Shown in pieces: positions 17,677 to 25,946 of a stretch of DNA of 64,000 nucleotides. Source of the DNA: Thermoproteota archaeon. GTDB taxonomy: Archaea; Thermoproteota; Thermoprotei; Gearchaeales; Gearchaeaceae. The stretch spans positions 1 through 64,000 of the forward strand of contig JAJPJK010000002.1 of assembly GCA_021324265.1 (NCBI GenBank), given 5' to 3'. The position numbers were made by a program, and so were the translations under genes. Numbering within the stretch: the first letter of the stretch is position 1; each line of letters opens with the position of its first letter. The notes beneath the pieces were generated by a model, which saw only the letters and a program-made list of their open reading frames with translations, was not told the DNA's origin and did not search any database.

Positions 17677-18000
17677 GTGGAACTGATCTATAACGCATGG
17701 GGGCCGGCAGAATGGATACTGTTAATATTCATACTACTAATTTTATTTGGATCAAGGAAAATACCTGAAGTAGCTAGGAGTTTGGGAGAGGCTGTAAGAG
17801 AATTTAGGAAAGCTATGAGCGAAACAGAACAGGCAATTAAGACGTCTCCTGTTCAAGAAAATAAACCTTCTTATCAAGCATCATCGCAGGATCCTATAAT
17901 CGATCTTGCTAGGAGGAAAGGAATTAGCGTGGAGGGCAAGACTAGGGCACAAATTATAGATGAGCTAGCCAAGAAGATAAAAGAAGAAGAATCTACTTAG
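17677..18000 (+). CDS. tatA: Twin-arginine translocase subunit TatA
   Basis: A 107-residue protein starting with GTG. It has one N-terminal transmembrane helix ('EWILLIFILLILFG') followed by the TatA hallmark 'FGSRKIPEVARSLGEAVREF' amphipathic helix and a charged C-terminal tail. TatA oligomers form the passage for folded substrates delivered by TatC. A C-terminal segment ('DLARRKGISVEGKTRAQIIDEL') resembles a small helical SAP-like motif, which is unusual for TatA. The 3' end overlaps the convergent membrane-protein gene by 8 bases. Confidence 0.92.
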   Translation: MELIYNAWGPAEWILLIFILLILFGSRKIPEVARSLGEAVREFRKAMSETEQAIKTSPVQENKPSYQASSQDPIIDLARRKGISVEGKTRAQIIDELAKKIKEEEST

Positions 18001-18409
18001 ATTTTTCCAAGGCTTCTACAACTAACTTCTCAAGAGCTATTATTCGCTCTCTCAGTTCCTTATTAGCTTCATCATTGTTTTGAATTTTCGCATTGACTTC
18101 CTTGATGAGCTCGTATGCAATTGTGAGTTCGTTATTGATCCTTTTTAAATTGGCGACAAGCTCTTCAGTATATTCTTTAACGTTTCTTTTCAATGAATCT
18201 TCGATACTCCAATATATGAAATATGATGATGCCATAAAGGCTATTATGACGGCTGCAAAGACGTGAATGCCACCAAGCTTATTTGCGAGATCAACTAAGG
18301 AATATTGTTCCAAGTTCAAAGTATAAGCAAGGACTAGCATAGTTAAGATGAAAGCAAAAATGGCGACTAATCCTGTTATTATTGCTCTAAGAATGCTTGA
18401 TAGACTCAT
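17993..18409 (-). CDS. Membrane protein with C-terminal coiled coil, function unknown
   Basis: A 138-residue protein I cannot assign. Two transmembrane helices (about 9-30 and 48-68) precede a long charged helical region ('ELTIAYELIKEVNAKI', 'ELRERIIALEKLVVEALEK') with heptad spacing, so it is probably an oligomeric membrane-anchored coiled-coil protein facing the cytoplasm. Monocistronic, divergent from purB and overlapping tatA by 8 bases at the 3' end. Confidence 0.7.
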   Translation of the reverse strand: MSLSSILRAIITGLVAIFAFILTMLVLAYTLNLEQYSLVDLANKLGGIHVFAAVIIAFMASSYFIYWSIEDSLKRNVKEYTEELVANLKRINNELTIAYELIKEVNAKIQNNDEANKELRERIIALEKLVVEALEKSK

Positions 18410-18475
18410 GTATTTGCAATAAAAACAACAGATATAAATTTCACAATAAATAAAGCGAATGCTTTTAAATTATGT
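18410..18475. promoter_or_regulatory. Divergent promoter region, membrane protein / purB
   Basis: A 66-base A/T-rich gap. 'acaataaataaagcg' lies about 20-35 bases before the purB ATG at 18476 and 'gatataaatttc' further upstream could serve the minus-strand gene. No other feature is seen. Confidence 0.35.
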
Positions 18476-19834
18476 ATGTCATGCCCAGTATTCACGAGAT
18501 ATGCTACTGATGAAATGCTAAAAATATTCAGTGAAGAGTCGAAGATTGAACGTTGGCTAAAAGTTGAAGCTGCTTTGGCCCAAGCACAAGCTGAGTTAGG
18601 CATTATCCCTAAGGAAGCTGCTGATGAGATCTCAAAAAAGGCTAATTTGGAATATGTAAAGCTGAAACGTGTCAAAGAAATAGAAGAGGAGATAGATCAT
18701 GACTTACTCGCGGTTGTTAATGCACTAGCAGAGGTCTGTGAGCATGGGCATGGAAGGTTTGTTCACAGAGGCGCTACGAGCTATGATATTGAAGATACTG
18801 CCTGGGCATTGGCTTTCAAAGAGGCTTTGATGTTGCTCAAAAATTCCTTCATTGATCTTACAAGAATCCTATTAAAAAAGGCCATGGATTACAACGATCT
18901 AATATGTATAGGAAGAACCCATGGTCAGCATGCACTGCCTACCACATATGGGATGAAATTCGCTCTCTGGAGTTATGATACTTATAGGAATCTGAAGCGC
19001 TTAGATTTCCTTTTTGAAAACGATATCCTCGGCAAGATGAGCGGGGCTGTTGGAACAATGGCAGCATTCGGTGACAAAGGAATCGAGCTCCAGAGCAAAG
19101 TTATGGAGAAACTTGGGCTAAACAATGCTTTAATAACAAACCAAGTTGTGCAACGCGATGTATTTTCAGATATGATATATTTCATTGCGTTAAGCGCTGC
19201 TAATTTGGAAAAAATAGCAAAGGAAATAAGAAACCTGCAGCGAACAGAGATCTCAGAAGTTCTTGAACCTTTTTCAGCAAAGCAAGCTGGTTCTTCTACA
19301 ATGCCTCATAAAAGGAATCCCCATAGATCTGAGCGAATTTGTAGTCTTGCAAGGTATCTTCGCTCACTTGTGAGCGTTTCTCTTGAAAACATTCCTTTGG
19401 AACATGAAAGAGATTTAACTAATAGCGCAAATGAAAGGATTATCCTGAGTCATTCCTTCATACTACTACATTACATGATAAAGGAAATGATTGATATAAT
19501 AAAAAACTTGGAGATCAATGAAAAGAACGTTAAAAGGAATCTCAATTTATTAAATGGAATTTACTTAGCTGAGCGCGTTATGCTGGCGCTAGTTGATAGA
19601 GGAATGAAAAGAAGCGATGCATATGAGATCGTTAAGAATACAGCTATAAGGTGTTATGAGAATGGGCTGGATTTCTTTGAAGAACTTTATAATAATGAAG
19701 AAGTTAAAAGTAGACTTGAAAAAAATGAACTCAAAAATTTACTGGATCCTACTGGTTATATAGGAGAATCGAAAAAAATTGTAGAAAGTGTAGTTAAAGA
19801 AATAGAATCATATCTTAATATTTCCAAACAATAG
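18476..19834 (+). CDS. purB: Adenylosuccinate lyase
   Basis: A 452-residue fumarase/aspartase superfamily enzyme acting twice in purine synthesis, releasing fumarate from SAICAR and from adenylosuccinate. The superfamily signature 'GSSTMPHKRNPHRSE' is intact, and 'RTHGQHALPTTYG' supplies the conserved His region. Length is typical. It is monocistronic on the plus strand; its 3' end overlaps the convergent redoxin gene by 20 bases. Confidence 0.95.
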   Translation: MSCPVFTRYATDEMLKIFSEESKIERWLKVEAALAQAQAELGIIPKEAADEISKKANLEYVKLKRVKEIEEEIDHDLLAVVNALAEVCEHGHGRFVHRGATSYDIEDTAWALAFKEALMLLKNSFIDLTRILLKKAMDYNDLICIGRTHGQHALPTTYGMKFALWSYDTYRNLKRLDFLFENDILGKMSGAVGTMAAFGDKGIELQSKVMEKLGLNNALITNQVVQRDVFSDMIYFIALSAANLEKIAKEIRNLQRTEISEVLEPFSAKQAGSSTMPHKRNPHRSERICSLARYLRSLVSVSLENIPLEHERDLTNSANERIILSHSFILLHYMIKEMIDIIKNLEINEKNVKRNLNLLNGIYLAERVMLALVDRGMKRSDAYEIVKNTAIRCYENGLDFFEELYNNEEVKSRLEKNELKNLLDPTGYIGESKKIVESVVKEIESYLNISKQ

Positions 19835-20345
19835 CGCATCCGAAGGGTCTAGTAACTGTTTCCTTTATTTCCTTTCTATTCAATAATGAATCTAGAACAT
19901 TCCTCAGATCATATGTCTTAACCAAAGTAGGATTTCTATTATCATCGATCCTTCCTTGGTATCTCAACTTTCTATTTTCATCGAATACGAATACATGTGG
20001 CGTACAAACTGCACCTAGAGCCTTTGCTAAATCCTGATTTTCATCCTTTAAGTATGGAAAGTTATAATTTGCTTCCTTAGCCTTTATCTTCATTTTCTCC
20101 ACTGTTTCCTCATTTCCTGCGTTTGAATTTACAGCCAATATTTGCACACCTTTATCTGCATAGTCTTTTTGTATTTTTACTAATCGTTCCTCATAATCTC
20201 TGTATACAGGACATTTATTGGATGCGAAAACAATAACAAGTATTTTTTTATCTTTGAAGTTAGCCTCCGTTACTTCTTTTCCATCTAGATCTTTTAGTTT
20301 AAAGCTTGGCATAGGATCGCCTATGCTAACTTTAACCGTGCTCAT
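19815..20345 (-). CDS. Thioredoxin-fold redoxin (PRX-like, AhpC/TSA superfamily)
   Basis: A 176-residue thioredoxin-fold protein. The N-terminal 'GDPMPSFKLKDLDGKEV' strand, the redox Cys in 'FASNKCPVYRDYEERL', and 'CTPHVFVFDENRKLRYQG' are typical of the PRX-like group in which the usual CxxC is replaced by a single CP motif. Likely a thiol peroxidase or disulfide-handling protein; the acceptor is unknown. Cytoplasmic, as no signal peptide is seen. Confidence 0.85.
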   Translation of the reverse strand: MSTVKVSIGDPMPSFKLKDLDGKEVTEANFKDKKILVIVFASNKCPVYRDYEERLVKIQKDYADKGVQILAVNSNAGNEETVEKMKIKAKEANYNFPYLKDENQDLAKALGAVCTPHVFVFDENRKLRYQGRIDDNRNPTLVKTYDLRNVLDSLLNRKEIKETVTRPFGCAIVWKY

Positions 20346-20380
20346 CGCATATTTTTTATCAAGTCCATAATATTAGTATT
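20346..20380. promoter_or_regulatory. Divergent promoter region, redoxin / unknown gene
   Basis: A 35-base gap between divergent start codons, containing 'catattttttatc' and 'ataatattagta', both A/T-rich enough to act as TATA elements at the usual distances. Nothing else is visible. Confidence 0.35.
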
Positions 20381-20722
20381 ATGGCCTTAACTACAGTTTC
20401 ATTGGAAAAAGTTAAGAGGGATATTATTGCAATACTGAATTCAAATGGCGTAGAAGCTGAAGAAGTCGCGTATTGCGCAGCTAATATTGTTTACAGGAGA
20501 GGATATGCTTCATATGTCTATTCGCACGATTTGGCTTCTTTGGAAGCCAAAATAAAGGATTTCATAACAAGTGAGGAATATTCGAAGTCGAAATCGAAGA
20601 TATACGTTTGGTCTTCGTATGAGGGGCAATATAGATACGTATATTTAGGATACTTTTTGCCAAAAAGCAAAGATGGCTTGGTTCAAATGGTTATTCTAGC
20701 CGTGAACGTTGCGCAAGCATGA
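20381..20722 (+). CDS. Conserved-looking hypothetical protein, 113 residues
   Basis: I do not recognise this protein. It is small and soluble, with an N-terminal helical part ('VSLEKVKRDIIAILNSNG') and an aromatic, strand-rich second half ('YVWSSYEGQYRYVYLGYF'). The ATG is preceded by a plausible promoter, and codon usage looks like that of neighbours, so I take it as real. Its last 32 bases overlap the convergent MFS gene. Confidence 0.65.
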   Translation: MALTTVSLEKVKRDIIAILNSNGVEAEEVAYCAANIVYRRGYASYVYSHDLASLEAKIKDFITSEEYSKSKSKIYVWSSYEGQYRYVYLGYFLPKSKDGLVQMVILAVNVAQA

Positions 20723-21851
20723 TGAAAAGTGCAAGCAGTGCCGATATTGAGAGCGGTATGGCTGGTAGAATGAAGGGATAGCTTGGACCCCAAAGATTCA
20801 AAATATAGCCTGAAATACTTGCACCTAAAGCTACTCCGCTTAGATTGAATATTTGAAGAATACCACTTGCAGTGCCTCTTCCTTCTCCTCCCACGCTTGT
20901 AACAACGTAGCTTGAAGAAAGATAGGCCATTGCTAAGGCTATCCCTAACAAAGGCGCAACGACATAAAGATATGAATATATGTTCTCAAATAACGCTATT
21001 GATGCTATTAATCCTATCAAGGATGCTGAAAAAAGCGTTAATAAAGGAGTTTTCTTTTCGCATATATAGCTTGTCATGAAGAAAAAGGGTATTCCTATTA
21101 GCGACGTAATAGCCAAAAATATTCCAACTTGTGCAGCAGCAATTTGATCTGCGATGTTTAAAACTATTCTTAGTGCATTTCCTAAGCTACCTGCGATCGT
21201 TCCAATGAACATGTATATTGAAAACATAGTTAGGGAAGCTGAGATGAGAAATCTTAAATTCGCCCTAACTTGCTTTATAGAATCTCCAATTTTTGCTCTT
21301 TTGATATCTTTAAAAGCTGTAAAATAAACCAAGGAAAAAAGGATTACATGAATGACTATTGATACTATGAATACATATCTAAACCCTTGGCTCAAAGTGA
21401 TGACCGAGGAGCTTCCTGCACCGACTATTATACTTAAGGAAACAAGAGTATAGAATATAGACAGTGGATATCCTCTTCTAGCAAATTGATCCCCTATGAA
21501 AGCTAAGGCCGTTGGAAATATTATGGCATCGAAGAACGCGTTAATTATTCTAGCAATTATCAGATATGTATAATTTGGGGCTAAGAAATAAATGACGAAA
21601 GCAATTATATCTCCTGGCACAGCTATTAGAATTGCGTTTTTTCTTCCTAATCTATCGATTAAATAGCCTAGAGGAAAGCTTACAATAATAGCTATGATAG
21701 AATAAAGTCCTACAATGAAACCAGCAATAGCTTCACTGGCTCCAAGTGAATGTGCATAGTTTGTAAGAATTGGTGAAACAAGAGCAGTATCTATTACGCT
21801 TGCAAAAGCTAGGAATGCTAGAACAGGGTATATACGTCTTGGCTCTGCCAT
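20691..21851 (-). CDS. MFS transporter
   Basis: A 386-residue major facilitator with about twelve hydrophobic segments. The loop 2-3 motif 'GYLIDRLGRKNAILIAVPGD' is the standard MFS signature. It is likely an inner-membrane efflux or uptake carrier; substrate cannot be inferred. Its start lies 58 bases upstream of the end of the herA gene, so it is probably its own transcription unit with TATA-like sequence in 'tatatatacattaatata'. Confidence 0.9.
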   Translation of the reverse strand: MAEPRRIYPVLAFLAFASVIDTALVSPILTNYAHSLGASEAIAGFIVGLYSIIAIIVSFPLGYLIDRLGRKNAILIAVPGDIIAFVIYFLAPNYTYLIIARIINAFFDAIIFPTALAFIGDQFARRGYPLSIFYTLVSLSIIVGAGSSSVITLSQGFRYVFIVSIVIHVILFSLVYFTAFKDIKRAKIGDSIKQVRANLRFLISASLTMFSIYMFIGTIAGSLGNALRIVLNIADQIAAAQVGIFLAITSLIGIPFFFMTSYICEKKTPLLTLFSASLIGLIASIALFENIYSYLYVVAPLLGIALAMAYLSSSYVVTSVGGEGRGTASGILQIFNLSGVALGASISGYILNLWGPSYPFILPAIPLSISALLALFIMLAQRSRLE

Positions 21852-21909
21852 CTTACCAAATTTAGAGAAAGTCTTTTAAAATCTTATATATACATTAATA
21901 TAGATTTGT
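21852..21909 (-). promoter_or_regulatory. Intergenic region with MFS promoter
   Basis: A 58-base gap between the end of herA and the start of the MFS gene on the minus strand. 'cttttaaaatcttatatata' lies at promoter distance upstream of the MFS ATG; no hairpin is evident. Confidence 0.35.
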
Positions 21910-23622
21910 TTAATATCCAGGGATATCCATTTTTGGTAGAGCTTTTATATAGTTTTCCTCAATCTCTTTTGCAAACTCTTTATAATCCCTTATAGTAATT
22001 ATTGCTGGCATTTTGATAGCTTCTCCAAACACTAGAGCCTCTCTTCTCTTTAGGCTTTCTACCACAGGTAAAAAGAGGTGTGAGTATTTCAAACCTTTTG
22101 TTGAAGCTTCAATGTCTACTTCGGTTGTAAGAGAAAAGATAAAAGAATTCCATAACATACCCATAACATCTTCACTTATCTGTGAAGGCCTTTGATCGAT
22201 TATGCAAAGTATTATGCCTCTCTTCCTTAGCTCTCTTGCAATTTCTCCAAAAGCCGTTTTATAATATAATTTTCCAGAAAGGAATTTATGAGCTTCTTCT
22301 AAAAAAATCACGATTTTGTATTTAAGTTGCCTGTTACTCATGATTTCGTTTATGGCCTTTTGCCATATTTTCTTTGAAAGTAAATGAGCTATAAGCGTAT
22401 ACGCCCGTGGGTCATCTCCATATCTACCAAAACTTATTATGACGCTTCGCTCACCATAAAATAATTCATTCACTATTTCGCTTATCGTGTCCTTTTTATC
22501 TATGGCGATGAATTCATATCTCCTCATTGAGCTAAGCTTACCTTTACCTGCCCTGAAAGAAGCGAGTGCACCAGTACCTATGTCTTTGATTTTTTCTTCA
22601 ATTCTATTTTCAATTATTTTCAATTCCTTTTCTAAGTCCTTTCTTTCATCAAGATATCCAAGCAAATATAGGATCCAAGCATGCTTTTTTAAACTATCAT
22701 CTAGTTGCTGAACTCGTTCAAAAACATCATTGATCATCCTTTTGTATTGATGAAGATAATCTAAGAAATTTTGGGTGAGATCTAAATTTTCTTTTAATAT
22801 TTCTAAATCTTCAACATCGAGCTCTCTAGGATCAATATTGAATTCTTCCAATCTAAATTCCTTCGATAAAAGTATATCTGGCGTATATATTTTGAAATCG
22901 TTCTTAAAAAGTAGACCAACTCCGTCTGCGTAGTCATTTCCATGCTGATCCTTTACTTTAAGACCATATTCGCTGTGCATATCGAAGATCAAAAGCTTTA
23001 TTGGTTTATCGAGTTTATTCTTTTTGTTGGAAATGATTATAAGAGAAGCTATGATATTTCCCAAATGAGTTTTCCCTGTTCCTGATTTACCAAAAATTCC
23101 AAAAGAGCCTCTTGTGAGCAGATCGATGTTTATGGGTATCATGACTTTTAGTTCTGAATCCTTCACTGGATGTTTTGAAAAACCAATTCCCCAATTCACT
23201 TTTTCATCGAGATTCCCATAAAAGGTTTCAATGTCCTCCTTTTTTGGTGGAACAACTTTTCCAGCATGAACTGGTATAGTATCTACTTCTTCAACACCAT
23301 ATTTGCTTGTTTGGGCAAGAGGTATTAATCTCATTGATGTCGATAGCTTTTTCGTTGCGCTCAAGCTTTTTAATGCTACATCACCTATGTTCTTTGCTTC
23401 GCTATTTTCTGAGAGATATTTTGCCGCGTTTGATGCTCTTTCTGAACCTGCAGAGTGAAAAACTTCCGATATTATCGACAAGTATTTTCTTTTCTTTCCT
23501 TCAATGATCGCTATAGAGTTCGTGGCTATATCTTCAGTAGCTTCGTAATCACTCAGTATTGACTCTATACCTGTGCTTGTGCTAGCATTTGTAACATATC
23601 CTAATTCTTTTGTTTCACTCAT
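21910..23622 (-). CDS. herA: HerA-type bipolar DNA helicase/translocase
   Basis: A 570-residue HerA/FtsK-superfamily ATPase. The N-terminal 100 residues look like a HAS-barrel ('ELGYVTNASTSTGIESIL'). Walker A is 'GKSGTGKT' near residue 180, Walker B 'KIVIFLEEAHKFL', followed by the arginine-finger region and 'VFGEAIKMPAIITI'. A helical insertion (about 265-370) separates the core strands. In archaea HerA rings load on NurA to resect double-strand break ends after Mre11-Rad50 action. It is third of three overlapping genes (nurA, unknown, herA), 8-base overlap with the preceding one. Confidence 0.9.
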   Translation of the reverse strand: MSETKELGYVTNASTSTGIESILSDYEATEDIATNSIAIIEGKKRKYLSIISEVFHSAGSERASNAAKYLSENSEAKNIGDVALKSLSATKKLSTSMRLIPLAQTSKYGVEEVDTIPVHAGKVVPPKKEDIETFYGNLDEKVNWGIGFSKHPVKDSELKVMIPINIDLLTRGSFGIFGKSGTGKTHLGNIIASLIIISNKKNKLDKPIKLLIFDMHSEYGLKVKDQHGNDYADGVGLLFKNDFKIYTPDILLSKEFRLEEFNIDPRELDVEDLEILKENLDLTQNFLDYLHQYKRMINDVFERVQQLDDSLKKHAWILYLLGYLDERKDLEKELKIIENRIEEKIKDIGTGALASFRAGKGKLSSMRRYEFIAIDKKDTISEIVNELFYGERSVIISFGRYGDDPRAYTLIAHLLSKKIWQKAINEIMSNRQLKYKIVIFLEEAHKFLSGKLYYKTAFGEIARELRKRGIILCIIDQRPSQISEDVMGMLWNSFIFSLTTEVDIEASTKGLKYSHLFLPVVESLKRREALVFGEAIKMPAIITIRDYKEFAKEIEENYIKALPKMDIPGY

Positions 23623-24268
23623 ATTTCAGTAGCCTGCCCAGTGATATGTTGACTTGTTCAGCCAGATGGTCGAATTGATTTTCCAATAAATCCTTCTGCA
23701 TACCGTTTAAGATATCTATTAGCTCCTCCTTTGAAAATATTTCCTTCAACCTTTTAAAAAAGGATTCTAGAAAGTATCCAAATAAACTCCTTTCTTCATT
23801 TGGCATTGCATTATATATAAGCGGGAGGTATTTTAGAGAAGGTTCCTTATTAAGGTGGATTTCTCTTATAATTTCTTTCTCAGGCAAAAAGACGAGGTCA
23901 TGAATCAAGGGGATCTTCTCAGGTCTTCCTTGATATATTTCATTTCCTCTAATGTAACCAACAGTAACTGCTTCACATACCGCTCTATATTTATCCATTA
24001 TATCTCTGTATTCCTTGGCAAAATCCTCCCTTTTCCTTTTGAAAGGCTTAGGAATATCGCTAATTGGGACGATGGGTTTGATGGATAAAGAAATAACAAC
24101 ACCCATTATTAGCTCACTTCCAGCAAGCACCAAAACAAAAGAGGGATACTCAGGTATCTTTTCCAAATGATATGTTTGAAATATGAACTTATTGTGGTAA
24201 GATTCAACTATTTCTCCTATAGCATTTTCTATCTCCTTTGATTTGAAAATTTCTAGCCAATCTGTCAT
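23615..24268 (-). CDS. Unknown protein encoded between nurA and herA, possible HAS-barrel-like
   Basis: A 217-residue protein not recognised with certainty. The N-terminal half is strand-rich ('FVLVLAGSELIMGVVISLSI', 'AVTVGYIRGNEIYQG', 'IPLIHDLVFLPEKEIIREIH'), which loosely resembles the beta-barrel that precedes the HerA ATPase core. The C-terminal 80 residues are helical ('FLESFFKRLKEIFSKEELI'). It overlaps nurA by 4 bases upstream and herA by 8 bases downstream, so it is translationally coupled to both and likely works with the HerA-NurA complex. The barrel resemblance is my inference from pattern only. Confidence 0.75.
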   Translation of the reverse strand: MTDWLEIFKSKEIENAIGEIVESYHNKFIFQTYHLEKIPEYPSFVLVLAGSELIMGVVISLSIKPIVPISDIPKPFKRKREDFAKEYRDIMDKYRAVCEAVTVGYIRGNEIYQGRPEKIPLIHDLVFLPEKEIIREIHLNKEPSLKYLPLIYNAMPNEERSLFGYFLESFFKRLKEIFSKEELIDILNGMQKDLLENQFDHLAEQVNISLGRLLKYE

Positions 24269-25380
24269 ATTAAACTGGATAACTTTCTTTCTAGTTTTTT
24301 ACTCACCATGATCGGCGATATGCCTGGAAGTTGATTGCTCAATAAGCTTAAAATAAATCTCCTATCTTGTTCGCTTAGATAAGCCTGTTCATGAGCTCGA
24401 GCCATGCAATATGGATAGCCATCTCCTATAATACTTTGCAGAAGAACTATCTTATGTATTTCATCAATTCTTCCTTTTAAATCACCTAGAAATTCCACTC
24501 TTAGGACGTTTCCATCAAATATCTTGAGATAAAATGCATATACTTCTCTATTTATTAGGGAAGTGGGATGGTTGTAAATCTTCATAAGCGGGCTTCTTTG
24601 ACCTGGCTTAAGTATTCTATCAAAAAGTTGTTTATCTGTAACCTTTACATCATTCAAGTTTGAGACTTTGCTGAGAAAGTTTACGAAAGATCTGCTCATG
24701 CTATAAAAAATTGCAATAGGTATAGTATTGCTATTAATCATTTCCTCTAAGTTTTGAAGAAGTTTATTCATCAATTTCTTTATCACGTCATCTCTTGCAC
24801 TAGAAAGAAAACCCGAGGATATACTTTCGTCTAGAAACACATATGCCCCACTAAGATCTTGTTTTTCTAGCAATTCACTGAAAACTTGGCTATAGCAATC
24901 TAACCGCATATATTGAAGGATCCAAGAAGGTAGCTTTGTTTCTTCTATTAAGTCTTCGATTTGCTTTTTTGTGAAAAATAGTGGTATGCTATTCTCGAGA
25001 TATTCTCCATGAAAATAATCGTAGAAAAAGTATCCGGTATTAACTAATATAAAATAGGGTGTGATGTGATGAGAAAACATTTCGCTAGTATCGAACGCAA
25101 TAACCTTTGAACCCTTTATTTTTTCGAATGCCCAACGATTATTCATGAGTCCTTGTTTTATATCTTCAACTTCATCATAGTTTTTACAATCCAAATTCTC
25201 TACTGGTAATGCTATTTCTTGCTTGCTTTTTGTATCGAGCCAACTGTCCAGCTTATTTTGTTCAAGGCCTAAATATGCATTCCTTAATCTTTCTATAATC
25301 GACTCCTCTATCTTAAGTTCTTCTATAAGATATGAAGAAGCTGTCTTCAGAATTCTTATTGTCAAATCATGATTTAACAT
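24265..25380 (-). CDS. nurA: NurA 5'-3' nuclease
   Basis: A 371-residue protein with the NurA-domain acidic residues: 'IAFDTSEMF', 'FLDESISS' and, near the end, 'GYPYCMARAHEQAYLS', the usual C-terminal motif. NurA is a toroidal manganese-dependent nuclease that partners HerA to produce 3' overhangs at DNA breaks. The track's first codon is TTG at 25383; the ATG at 25380 is the more likely start. It leads the nurA-unknown-herA overlapping set, 26 bases after the THEP1 gene. Confidence 0.88.
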   Translation of the reverse strand: MLNHDLTIRILKTASSYLIEELKIEESIIERLRNAYLGLEQNKLDSWLDTKSKQEIALPVENLDCKNYDEVEDIKQGLMNNRWAFEKIKGSKVIAFDTSEMFSHHITPYFILVNTGYFFYDYFHGEYLENSIPLFFTKKQIEDLIEETKLPSWILQYMRLDCYSQVFSELLEKQDLSGAYVFLDESISSGFLSSARDDVIKKLMNKLLQNLEEMINSNTIPIAIFYSMSRSFVNFLSKVSNLNDVKVTDKQLFDRILKPGQRSPLMKIYNHPTSLINREVYAFYLKIFDGNVLRVEFLGDLKGRIDEIHKIVLLQSIIGDGYPYCMARAHEQAYLSEQDRRFILSLLSNQLPGISPIMVSKKLERKLSSLI

Positions 25381-25406
25381 CAATATGATTTAGGAATTTG
25401 AATATA

Positions 25407-25946
25407 TTATACTGTTTTCTCCAAAGAGGACTTTATTTCTGCATACAAATTTTCAAATAAGTTGTTCCAATTATCTCTTGTTAGGATAAATAATCGCCTT
25501 TCATTTGGAGGGATCAAGTTAGCGAAATTTATATGTTTTCTATGAAGAGTTGCGAGGAGATGTCTATCAGATTTGAGTATTTGAATTATTAAATTCTTGA
25601 ACTTTTCGCTGGACAGTTCCATGCTACCTATTTCATCGCATATTATAAGACTTCTTGAATCCATCGCTCTTTCAAGAGTTTTAACTGCGAAGTCATCAAT
25701 TCCTCTTATATTTATGTGATAACTTCCTAGCATCGGGCCTCCAAAATCCTCTTTCTTAGAAGCCAAAATTTCTTTTCTTCCTGTTTTCAAGTCATTTATA
25801 ATGAAGCCCATTCTAACACCATGCTCTCTTATCTCGATGGTTACAAATCCATCGCAACTTATGTTACTTGATTTTAAGCGTTCGAAAAGTTTCAAAATCA
25901 ATGTTGTTTTTCCTGTGCCTGGCTCACCCGTTACTAACCATTTCAT
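25407..25946 (-). CDS. THEP1-family nucleoside triphosphatase
   Basis: A 179-residue P-loop NTPase of the THEP1/COG1618 family. Walker A is 'GEPGTGKTT', Walker B 'IICDEIGSMEL', and 'GFVTIEIREHGVRMGF' is a family hallmark. Characterised thermophilic homologues hydrolyse ATP, GTP and other NTPs with modest rates; the cellular role is unknown. The GTG start in the track is possible, but the ATG at 25946 forms an ATGA overlap with the trpS stop and is preferred. Confidence 0.87.
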   Translation of the reverse strand: MKWLVTGEPGTGKTTLILKLFERLKSSNISCDGFVTIEIREHGVRMGFIINDLKTGRKEILASKKEDFGGPMLGSYHINIRGIDDFAVKTLERAMDSRSLIICDEIGSMELSSEKFKNLIIQILKSDRHLLATLHRKHINFANLIPPNERRLFILTRDNWNNLFENLYAEIKSSLEKTV

